64,000 nt of DNA, taken from Biscogniauxia marginata (lineage: Eukaryota > Ascomycota > Sordariomycetes > Xylariales > Xylariaceae). The translations under genes were made by a program, and so were the position numbers. The DNA lies in assembly GCA_022695795.1 (NCBI GenBank), contig MU404070.1, forward strand, positions 248,001 to 312,000, given 5' to 3'. Within the stretch, counting starts at the first letter, position 1. Each line of letters begins with the position of its first letter. Shown here piece by piece: positions 34,107 to 44,808 of the stretch. The notes under the pieces are model-generated. The model worked only from the letters and a program-made list of their open reading frames with translations, searched no databases and was not told where the DNA came from.

Positions 34107-37100
34107 GGGAAGGATAAGGAGGTTATGTACCGGTTGGTTAGTGGTTGTGCGCCAGGAGTAGGGGGGTGAGTATGGGTAAGGAGGATTTGAGGTCTCGAGT
34201 GAAAAAGCAATACTCATTAATCTAGTATGTATTAACCTAGCCTGATTAATATAATATTACCTTGCACGTTTATCAACATTTTTGCTGTTGCGTACCCGAG
34301 TTGATGTTATATCTAATTGTATGTCATGTTGCTGGGGCTAAGCACTTAGCTACTTCACGGGTGTTTCTCAAAGGGTGAGATTCTCACCAAATAAACTACT
34401 AGCAGATCTCAAGGAGATCGTGACGGTAGGCGTCTCCCAATTGTCAGGTACGTATGAATATGACATCTACATATACGACCCACCACTACCTCTACAGACA
34501 CATGATACACAATATTTGCTTCTAATTGGATATTCTGCTATGGTAGAGACCCTGGATGCAGGCACTTATTGTAGTTCTGCAGATTGAGAGAGCCTAGTGT
34601 ACCGGCCATTAGAGACCTCAGAGTTTGACCTATTTGATATGTATGAAAAGACTTGCTACTACTAGACTAGACATCCTATAAGTACATCCCCTCTACATCT
34701 TCCCCTCCTCCTTCCATCATCGCTTTGTGAGTGTCCGCATTCTCTTATACATGATTGTTCCCCTTGATACGTCACCTTTGGCAATAAACCATTGCGAGAT
34801 GGACTTTGATTTTCCTGCTTCTTACTACGATCCCTTAATTCTAGCCACCACACTATCCCACGCCTTTAGCGTAAAACTCCTATTTCGAACCTTCTATTCT
34901 AATGACTAATTATTCCTCTTTACTTTCTCTCTTCCAAAGCAAGCGACAAGGCACACAGCGTAGTCTTCTTGACAGGCGCCACGAAGAAGGGCTGGGATCT
35001 ATAGTCATCCACCTACGATTCAGCTCCGTAGTGGCAAAGTCCGACGGCCATGGATAAAAAGTGGCTGGCTGAGTATGAGGCCTAGCTGGCAAACCCACCA
35101 CAATATCCTGATGACCTACTATCCCTCGGCCTACATCTCATCGACTCAAGGTATTCTTCTCCCCGCTTCAAGATTTGCGATGCGTCGGCAGTTCGCTTAT
35201 AACCGCAAGCGAACACATAATGGCGGCGCGTGGCCCCTTCCAGCACGAGATTCGGGTGGTCCTTATGAGTTATTTTTATCAAGTCCGCGAAGTAGCCTAT
35301 GAATTCTACCTATATAGCTTCCTTACCCACCCCAAACTCAAGTGCCTACGTGATTAAACCATGCTGAATCCCTTCTACGGCACTCACCCTATAGAACCCC
35401 AAAGTTCATATACATTTTCTATCTACATATTTCAGATACCTTGATGAATCATGACCGAAGTAATGGTAATAATATCTCTTTCTGCCGCGGATTGACTCAC
35501 GTTTCAAGTATCAAGTTAGTAATGCATCCACACTAATGAAAATTACGTCGAAATTGGTTCGATATTATGTCTTTTATACGTCATGACTGCGTTTCGCTAC
35601 CTAAATATGTGTCGAGCCCGTAGCTAGAGATTCCGGACTAATAACCCATTACATTTCTATTCCGGATTCAATCTTCCTCTTCGAATCAAAAAGACAGCCT
35701 GCAAATTGCGTGTGAGTACCTAGACATGAGACCTGACGTTGCTTGTGAATCGAGTACTTTAAACCAATATTTTTGTATTGTTACTCCCGTTTAGACTACG
35801 TCAGTCTGGTGGTCTTCCACGACCGTGTCTTGAGCCCGGCGGACTTGGATATATCTCACCACGCTTTTTCATCTCAAAAATTTCCGTTCTGAGTTATGAA
35901 ATCTTAGTTAGACGCGGCACGACACCCAGTATTTATTATACGATTATCATTACTTAATTTTGTATAAATAGGAGTTGTAATTGTCTTTTCTAATACTATG
36001 TTACACAACTCGTAGGATTGAGTATGTAGTAGTGAGAATAATATGTATATAGGTTGGATATAGTATCGACCTAGTGTTCTAACTACCTAATTGCTTGCAG
36101 GCCTTTCGGCTACTTACCGTAGCTACTTGCCGGCTTAAGAATGTCCTCGGGCAATCGCAGCTATTAATAAGTCGGCAAGTAGTCCATGACGCCAACTAGG
36201 AAATGTCTAAGCTGAATGTGTCATAGTTGTCTCTTGTGACAAGAAGTGGGTCCGACCCTCTGTGCTGGGGACGGGAGCGACCCCAGATCCATAGCTAACC
36301 TTAAGTGTATTTATCTGGGGAAGAAATTGTGGATCGGAACAGAGCACGACTTTCTCCATCTGATTGGCCACTATCTTTGTTGGTTATCTCTTAAAACAAT
36401 TTCTATACTAGTGCCATGTCTTCTTGCCTCCGTCTATGCTGCGTCGCGAATACATGTATATTAAATACGTCGGCGACTTTGTAGAAGTGCGTGCATATCC
36501 TTACTGATAAAGAGCATCTCAGAGGGCGGTCTGAGACAGTGCCAAGGGACAAACCACGGACGCGGATATTACTTAGCACTGTATAGCACGGGTAGGGTGA
36601 CGGCTGATGGAGCAGGTATGTAATCAGCCAAGCGCGGCCAATGTTACCTAACCTCTTTGTTGCAGGCCAAGATTTCTAATATGTATAATGAATAACACAC
36701 AGCCCACCTGCCTTATCTCCTAAACTAGGTTGCAGTGTTATAACTTGGAAAGCTACCTGCAGACCTAGCCAGACTCTCTGCCCGGGCTTGCGCTCGGCGG
36801 TTTTCATCTCTCTCCCTCTTCAGCGTCAGCGACTCCTCAAGCGTTCTCCGTGGAAGACGTCCGAGTCTCCCCCGCACTGCCAAGCTTACTGGCTTGCGTA
36901 TTGTTTCGTGGGGTAGGCCATCTAGTCCAACTTGTCTAAACCAACTCGTCACTAGTCGGTTTAACCCCGTGAGACACTAATCTCTTAATAACACGCACGC
37001 CCGCATACCCGCCTTACCCCAACGTCGCTGGCTGCGTGTGCTTTTTGCCAAGTTTGATAAAGATGGATGAATGTCCGTTCTTAGCGAGAGCCCCATCTGA

Positions 37101-37439
37101 AGGACGTCGAGGCAAATCACAGGCCTCCGTCGAATTGCCGAATACAATTATTACGGTGATCCCTATTGGCCTCGGCCCTGTTTCTTCACCCATCCCTGAC
37201 CCCCTTCCCCAAAATTTCTGCAGGCGAAGGAAAAGACCCCTGTGGAGGAGAGACATGAACTAATACCCTACACACAGACATAGGTATTTATCCACAGGGG
37301 TGGACATGCTGTTCAAGACCAACCTTTTTCTTACTTTTCTTCCCTGTTCTCTTCTTCTTACTTCCTTTCTTTCTCTGGATATATCTCATCGACCTGCTGC
37401 GCGTCCAGTTCGCCTGTTCCTATATCCCCTTCGCACATC
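34107..37439. other. 3.3-kb gene-poor region
   Basis: AT-rich DNA between the formamidase and MFS transporter genes, with no convincing coding frame. It contains a 15-bp inverted repeat with a 30-nt loop at 36123-36182. The right end (about 37300-37439) is a pyrimidine-rich leader just upstream of the MFS start codon. Confidence 0.5.
36123..36182. repeat. imperfect inverted repeat (hairpin)
   Basis: Arms CTACTTGCCGGCTTA (36123-36137) and TAAGTCGGCAAGTAG (36168-36182) pair over 15 positions with one mismatch, which is a G-T/G-U wobble. The loop is 30 nt. No gene is nearby. Confidence 0.7.
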
Positions 37440-39185
37440 ATGGCGTCAACAGCGATAGACGCGATGGACGAAAAGTCCAACCTCCCGGACGCCGTCATGC
37501 TCGAGTCCAAGAGCGAAGCGTCCGTTGATATCTCTAACTGGACCGAGGCCGAGGAGGCGGCCGTCCGCAGGAAGCTCGACTGGCAACTCGTGCCAACTGT
37601 GACGATACTGTATCTGCTTTGCTTCCTCGATCGGTACGGACATGTCCTTCCCCTGGGGAGATAAGCTGAGATTTCATTACTAAGACAATATCTCACAGGG
37701 TCAACATCGGCAATGCTCGCATTCAAGGGATGCAGGAGGATTTGGATCTCTATGGGTACCGGTTCAACATAGCGACGAGTATATTCTATATAGTTTATCT
37801 GACTGTTGAAGTCCCGTCAAACGTATGTTGGTTTTTTATTCTCAACATCTCTTACGTGTCTTACAGCTTCCACTCTACATTTTGACCCGCAACGCCGGGC
37901 AGTTTCAGACAGTCCAGATCATATCATATCATAGAGCGAGAGATAGAGGGAGCGAGAGATAGAGGGAGAGAGAGAGAGAGGGAGAAATATGTCTAACATC
38001 GAATAGATCATCCTCAAGCGCGTCGGGCCGCGTTTCTACCTCCCCGGCCTGGTCCTCGGCTTCGGCGCCGTCTCGCTCGCGACGGCCTTCGTGCACAACT
38101 TCGACCAGCTGTGCGCCCTGCGCGCGCTGCTCGGCATCTTCGAGGGCGGCACCATGCCGGGCATCGCCTTCTTCCTCAGCTCCTTCTACAAGCGCGGGGA
38201 GCTGTACTTCCGCATCGGCATCTACGTGTCGTCGGCCTCGCTCGCGGGCGCCTTCGGCGGCCTGCTCGCGGCGGGCTTCTCGCAGATCCCCGAGTGGGGG
38301 CTCGCGGGCTCGCGCCTGCACACCTGGCGCAACATCTTCTTCTTCGAGGGCATCATCACCATGATCGCGGCGCTGCTCGCCCCCATCGTCCTGCCCCAGA
38401 GCCCCGAGTCCTCCCGCTACCTGACCCCGCGCGAGCAGTGGATCGCCTCGGAGCGCCTGCGCCTCGAGCACCGCGCCCACCCCAACGAGCGCGTGCGCGC
38501 CCGCCACGTCCGCCGCGCCCTGCTCAACATCAACAACTACATCTGCGCCGCCGGCTTCTTCGCCATCAACATCACCGTGCAGGGGCTGTCGGTCTTCATG
38601 CCGACGATCCTGCGCGAGCTCGGCTGGCAGTCGCTCGAGGCGCAGTACTACACCGTGCCCGTGTACGTGGTGGCGTCGCTGATCGCCATCGCCGTCGGGC
38701 TCGTCAGCGACAAGACGCGCATGCGGGGCCTGTACCTGGCGCTGTTCACGCTGCTCGGCATCGCCGGGTTCTCCATGCTGCGCTGGGGCCAGAGCAACGG
38801 CGTCAAGTACGCCGCCGTCTACCTGTGCGCCGCCGGCGCCTTCCCCGGCGGGCCCGGCTTCCTCTCCTGGGGCCTGAACAACGCCGCGGGCCCCGCCGTC
38901 CGCGCCATCACCGGCGGCTGGATCGTCACCCTCGGCACCCTCGGCGGCATCCTCGCTGTCTGGGCCTACCTGCCCAACGACGGGCCCGACTACCCCATCG
39001 GCCACACCATCAACCTCGTCGCCCAGGTATGCGTACTCTTCCTCTCCCTCGGCGGCATCGCGTACTGCGTCTACGAGAACCGCCTGCGCGCCCGCGGCGG
39101 CCGCGACGACCGCCTCGTCGGGCTTACCGAGGAGGAGAAGGCCGACCTCGGGTATAGACACCCGGATTTTAGATATATCGCGTGA
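37440..39185 (+). CDS. MFS transporter, anion:cation symporter (Dal5-like) family
   Basis: Exons 37440-37633, 37699-37822 and 38007-39185 encode 498 residues. The introns are 65 and 184 bp; the second contains GA-rich repeats and a CTAAC branch site close to its acceptor. After a soluble N-terminus (about 45 residues) the protein has the layout of the allantoate permease-like ACS family: LYLLCFLDRVNIGNARIQGM in helix 1, FYIVYLTVEVPSN in helix 2, then RALLGIFEGGTMPGIAFFLS, a long central loop and six further helices, ending with a short tail (GLTEEEKADLGYRHPDFRYI). Family members import organic anions or vitamins (allantoate, nicotinate, pantothenate, tartrate and others) with protons; the substrate cannot be told from sequence. 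Exon 3 has almost only G/C-ending codons, unlike exons 1 and 2. A 23-base T tract follows the stop directly. Confidence 0.9.
37936..37967 (+). repeat. 16-bp tandem duplication in an MFS intron
   Basis: Two perfect adjacent copies of GCGAGAGATAGAGGGA (37936-37951 and 37952-37967), followed by a further GA run to about 37985, lie inside the second intron of the transporter gene. Confidence 0.85.
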
Positions 39186-39208
39186 TTTTTTTTTTTTTTT
39201 TTTTTTTT
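39186..39208 (+). repeat. T23 homopolymer next to a stop codon
   Basis: 23 consecutive T bases start immediately after the TGA of the MFS transporter gene, in its 3' untranslated region. Confidence 0.9.
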
Positions 39209-41081
39209 GGTTTTTATGTTTAGTCTCTCTATGCGCCTGTGTATATATGCGCATCGGTAGTAAAGCGTGGGAGTTTCTGTTCTCCCCCTTTGGAATCTTA
39301 GTTCTTATCTCACTACCTAGTATAGAGGGAGTTCACGGGCTTATCGACGATATATGTATACCGTGCGATGTAGAGGGTTGGGAAATGAGCTACGAGGAAC
39401 TTCTTTTTAGTCATATCTCTGTCTATATATATGCATTTGAGTCTTCAACACTCACGTGTAGAAGTATATAATCGCCCGTTGCATTAGATCATATGCGCAC
39501 GTCGTGTCGTGAACCGTCGCCGGAATATCAATTATGTAAACTCAACTTCTAATCGAATGTCTTGCGCTGCTAGTATATATCGTTTCAAGGTGGCACATAC
39601 GTAATTCACCCCCAGCATGTCGAGTGAATTTAGTCGGGTCCTAATGCGTACGTACATGTATGCATCCCCCCGATCCCGCGACGGGAACGGAACTCTGTCC
39701 GTTACTCCTCCCTTCTCTATTGATATTTTAATCTTACTAACTATTCGAGCCCATATAGACAAGACTACCTCTTTTCTTTCGTCGGATTTTTTTTGTCCAA
39801 AGAAAAGACCTACAAGCCCTCCCGACGCACGTACTTTCGCGCCATGCTTGACATGCCCCTTTTTGTAAAACCAGACTTCCCGATATCGCTGCGAATTGGC
39901 GCATATCATATTATGCCATACCATCCATCCTATCGTAATCCTTGGTACTCTCTCCCTCTCCCTCTTTCTTTTCTTCCCCATCCCGTCCTCGCTCCCCAAC
40001 AAGAAAAAAAAAAGATATCTTGTCCATAATCTGTCACGTCTATGCGCAATAAAAGTTACAAGGGCGAGGAACTGACCTTGGGCATCAATTACGTAACAGG
40101 AAATATACGGTTTCATGTGCATGCGTGAGACAAAAAAAGAGAGAGAGAATGGCAGACCTATATTATAATAAGTGTCTAGGTAATAATAGTATTCATAAAG
40201 AATGTTGATCACCAGCCAGCTGGCTTGAGTTTACTCAAGTTCCGACTACAAGTCATCTTGCCGACGATCTCCGGCAAACGGAGTTCTTCACTAATAAACA
40301 AGCAGAAGAGGCAATAGTCCCAGCTCGAGAATCTGGTATGGATGGATATTCCTGGTTATTCAAGTTCATTTCCTCTTACGTGTACCGTAGATCTACTATC
40401 TAACTATACTCTCTCGCGCCCTTACACACCCCGAGAAGATAGCACATACATGTCCATCTATAGAATCACCTACATAAATTAACTTTGACCAAACATTATC
40501 TTCTCTCTTCCCAAGAGGAAAGAAGAAGATACAAAACAAACAAGACGTCTCATACATATTTTATATATAAAAAAGGTGTCATTGTCATCGTCATCATCGT
40601 AACTCATAACCCCTTCCCCCCAATCCCGTAATCAAGTCAGTCGCCCCTTTTCGATTCTAATCCCCCCAAAAATTTTTTGCCTTCCCTTCCTCCAAGAGAA
40701 CGATTACCCAACTTCCCACCCCTTTCACCATACACATGCCCCAGTCCTAGTTGCACACACACACAACAATATTACTCCAATCAGGTTTGGTAATCCGCAA
40801 ACCCTATTATCTCTCTCTCCTTCACCTTCCCCAAATTTTGATCCACAACAAGGACAAGAACAACAACAGCAAAGCGACGCTATTGAGAACAGAGGACGAG
40901 AATCCTTCTTTTCAAGCCACCACCGCCTTCCCGGTTTTATTTTTTGATTACCCGATGTAGACGCCATGCGATAAACAAAACAATCCCCTCGAAAATATTT
41001 CATCATCCCTTTCCCCCACCTTTTTATCCAGAGTAAACGTAAGAGCAAGAATAAGATAAGATCGAGGCATAAGAAACCCAA
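39209..41081. other. intergenic region between two convergent MFS genes
   Basis: About 1.9 kb of AT-rich DNA with the 3' ends of both transporter genes. An unusually long antisense frame at 39532-40212 (226 codons from a GTG) shows no domain, signal or family resemblance; I treat it as non-coding. Confidence 0.5.
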
Positions 41082-42496
41082 CTAGATCATGACTCGGAGT
41101 TTTGAGCCCGTGATCCACCAGCGCGCCATCACGATCGCTGCCACGCTCATCACGGTCACGGCCCCGGCCCAGACTTGGGCCCAGAGGTACGCGCCTCCGC
41201 ACAAGTCGATGATGGCGCCGGCGGTTGGCGGGCCGGCCATGGTAGCGAGGCTGACGATGGTGAAGCACATCCCGAAGCGTGCGCCCATCTTGGCCGGGTC
41301 CTTCGTAAGACTGGCGAGGGCCCCGGAGACGGCGCCTTGAGTAGCCGAGTTTGTAAGGCCGAAGAGGACGGCGAAGGCATACATCGCGGGCGTCGATTTT
41401 ATAGCGATCCAGGAGAAGAGGGTGGCGGCGAAGGCGATGATTGAGAGGATATAAGCATTGATGGGACCGAGATAATCATCGGCAAGGTACCCGATCAAGG
41501 GACGAGAGACCATACCGACACCGTTCATGATGAGGGTAAGAGAGACGGCGGAGGTTGGCGTGAAGGATGCGACTTCAATGGCGTAAGAGTTGATCTAGTT
41601 GTTGCGACGCGTTAGAGTGGATACCTTGATATGAATTGGGCTGTAACCAAACGGGCACCCGGGAGTGGACTCACATAGAAAAAGCCAAAATATAAGGCCC
41701 AGTATAGAAAGAATGTGCCCACAATGATGAGGACGTAAGGAGCCTCCCTAAACGCGGCCAGTTCTACTATGGGGCCAGATGTTCGCGGGGTGACACGTGG
41801 TTTGAGGAGCAGGGTCATGAGAAGTATCATGAATAAAGCAACGAAACCAGCGCATCTGACGGCCCAAGCGAAGCCGATCCGGGGGATCAGGTATTGTACC
41901 GTAGCGGGGAAGACGATGCTGCCGGTACCAGCACCTGCGGACGAAATCGTCAAGGCAAGTACACGTCGTTTCCTAAAGTACGAAGTAATAACCGTAACAG
42001 TAGGCATAAACATAAATCCTAGGCCCAGGCCCGTGCAGACGCCCTGGGCAAGGAATATCTGCCAGTACTGGGTTGCTAAGCTCGTCATAAAGGTGCCCAC
42101 AAGAGCAAGGAATGAACCACCCAATACCGTTGGCCGTATATAACCTGCATCTGCAAGTCGTCCAGCCACCACGCATATAGCATTGTTTAGAAAGATCTGG
42201 AACGAGCCAATCCACGAGACTTGGGACGACGGGAGCCCAAGAGTATCGGTGTAGTACAGCTGGTAAATGCCGAAAGCAGCACCATACCCGCACGCCATGG
42301 CATTTATAAAATGGCAGGCCACCACCTGACGCCATGCGAGTGCGCCACCATCTGGGCAATGATCAGCATTGTTATCATTGGGCAGTCCCAGCCCAGCCTC
42401 GGCAGCCTCAACAGCAGGAAGTGAAGCCTCGCTGTCGGTAAGAGGCTGGATAGTGAGAAAAACATCGGATTTCTTCTCATCGGGAACAGAAGCCAT
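41082..42496 (-). CDS. MFS monocarboxylate transporter-like protein (MCT/Mch family)
   Basis: Exons 42496-41675 and 41594-41082 encode 444 residues; the 80-bp intron has a GTGAGT donor and is in phase 0. The ATG at 42496 is the first in the frame and sits in a good context (TGCCATGGC). The start of the membrane domain, PDGGALAWRQVVACHFINAM, is the MCT signature: PDGG followed by the first helix. Helices continue with YGAAFGIYQLYY, GFMFMPTVTVITSYFRKRR and ALTISSAGAGTGSIVFP. The second half has NGVGMVSRPLIGYLAD and LFGLTNSATQGAVSG. Fungal MCT homologues often do not carry monocarboxylates; some move riboflavin or secondary metabolites, so the substrate is open. About twelve membrane spans are expected at the plasma membrane. 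Confidence 0.9.
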
Positions 42497-44808
42497 GGCA
42501 GACAAGGAGGAAAGAAACCAAGCTGGACGAAGGAGGGAGAAGCGTGAGAGCTGGATAGGGAAGCCGGATGATCTGGAGGAGGATGGTGATGATTCGGCTG
42601 TATCATCAGTGACCAGAGAACATCTTACCCAGCTCTCATATACTCGTCGGCGCTCGAAGGGTATCGAGGGCCATAACAAAATATTACCTACCAAAAACTT
42701 GATGATGCTGCCACGATGCCTCGCGGTGGCCCACCACACAGGAGTCGGATTCCGTTAACGGCTGCGCGCGAGGTGCCATGGCAAATGGGCATGTGGAGCT
42801 TTTGGGGGGGGGGAATGGTTTCGAAAGCCCGGCCTGGCCGCGACTTTCTCGTGCTGCTCGAAGGGGCGGCGGCCCAAAAATAGCTTACCGTCTCTTCTTC
42901 ACAACAGGCAAGTTTTGCTGCTCCCAACAGCAGCGAACCGGAAGCATGCGCGCGCGGTCAACGGAGCACGAACCCCCCCCTCCTCTCTCCCCTCCCCCTC
43001 CCATCACGAACATCGTGAACAGCATCGTGCAATTTTATCACGAGGGCGTTTCTTTTTCCCCCCTTCTTCTTGGACTTGCCGCCCTACCACGGACGGATAA
43101 CAGCTTCACCGACTAGATATGTTACCCAACTACCACGGGAGAGCTAGACCCGTCCACGTCCTCTCCACTCTGAGTCAACCGGCCCTCGGGAGCCAGACGG
43201 GACCGCGATAAAACACCCGAAACACTCCCCTGGGGTGTAGGCTATCCATCACTGCAGAGTTGGTCATGATGACATACGTGCCTTGGGGAAGCAGGAGACC
43301 GGAGAAAAAAAAAATTCGGTAGAGGAAGAGAGATGATGGAGGGAGTTGTGTGTGTGCGCGCGACGAAGTGGGAGACGGTGACAGTTTTGGTGAGGGAAGC
43401 TTGCGCATGGACCACTTTGCGGCCACGGCATTATAATATAAATGCCAAGCCGCCAAGGCTGTCAGGGGATCGGACCCAGGGGTCCCCTTTCGGCTTGGAT
43501 TGGGATTAGCCCAGAACGGATCTAGTTTAACTCAACGTCACGCTTTCCCCGGAAATTCCATGGCTGTCAATTGGCACCGGATGATGCCATTGGCTGATGT
43601 CAACCGCTCATTGGGTTCGTACTCTTTTTGCAGCGACGCCGCTTTAGATGTATGTAAGGCAGCTCTAACCCATGCCGCTTATACACATACCAAATTCCGC
43701 TGCCGATACGTAAGATATACCATGTGGCGGCTCACCAGACAATTTGCGCCTGAGACAGGCATACCTTGAGTGGTTGGTCCCCGTCAAACTGGCGATAGTC
43801 TCAAAACCTAATGGAGCATCGTTTATATTTGCAACTAAAATTTTCTCATCACACGTACCTAATCTCCGTTCTCGCTAGCTAGTGATAAGTGGGAAGTCCT
43901 CAAGTAACGAGGGAGCGACGGAGACAGGGGGAGAGAGGGAAAACAAACAGACAATGCGAAAAGGTCCCAAGACAGTACTGACCGTCCAACGATATAGGAA
44001 AAGCAGGCGACGTATTTCAACACAATTTTGCGCATGCACCATTCGCTGTCCAGATCTTTACCCCCCTCCCTCTTCTCCCCCCATCTCGGCCTCGATGTTT
44101 CTGGACAATGGCGCTTCGACTGCCATCCTTCTGCTATCGTCGAGAAGCCGACTTCGTAGCACTTTTAATTTTTATATCCCCACTCCGTCATCTCCACTTT
44201 GCCCTTCAGTAGATGCACGATTTTTTTTATATTTTTTAGTCTGTTTCTTTTCTAATGCTCGCCTATTTTTTGGTTTTCTCTGCCTCGACGACTCTTCCAG
44301 AGTCTCGTGCCGCAAGAGCAGGCAATCCTGCATGTGACGAAGCGATAAGCAAGCACGATCCAACGCCAATCTACTGATAGTCCCTTGGAAGAAGGTTCAT
44401 TCCTAGCATAGCGTTTTGTTGAAAAAAAGAAAAGGAGTGGAACGGCCGCGAGGCCTACGATTAAATCCCTGTTTCCATTACGCCTCTTAGCCCTAGTAGG
44501 AATGAAAATCTGACGATGAGAGACAAGACATCCCTCCTCAGCTCCATCAGCCGTCAAACTGGCTGATGTTTGCAATGACGCAGTGGTACGCCACGCCGTA
44601 TATGGTGTCTAGTGTTTAGAGCTTAGACATGTCCACCAGCAATCATTTCTGCAGTGGCTGGATGGAAGGTCTACGCCCTCAAAAATGTCCACGTTAAATA
44701 TATGCGACAGGCATTATCGATCCTGCTTGATAGAGTCGGAAGTTGTTTGGCAGAACACGTGCGCCAGGTTGGTTGCGATCATTGGATGATGCGCGCAAGT
44801 CACATGAC
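42497..44808. other. intergenic region upstream of the MCT gene
   Basis: About 2.3 kb containing the MCT promoter and the 3' end of the zinc-cluster regulator gene. It has several G and pyrimidine homopolymer stretches (for example 42802-42812 and 42976-43004). The 151-codon frame at 43882-44337 is low-complexity and not supported as a gene. Confidence 0.5.

Noticed and set aside
33225..34217. 330-codon minus-strand frame overlapping the formamidase
   Set aside because: Antisense shadow of a GC-rich exon; poly-Thr and poly-Arg runs come from the trinucleotide repeats on the other strand.
28860..37439. Transposon or RIP-mutated repeat relics
   Set aside because: I looked for reverse transcriptase, integrase and transposase motifs, terminal repeats and target-site duplications and saw none. 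RIP indices need calculation, so I make no claim.
37929..39254. 441-codon minus-strand frame overlapping the MFS transporter
   Set aside because: It is the antisense shadow of GC-rich exon 3, with Ala/Gly/Glu/Val-rich low-complexity content. The plus-strand protein has a clear MFS family pattern and good splice sites.
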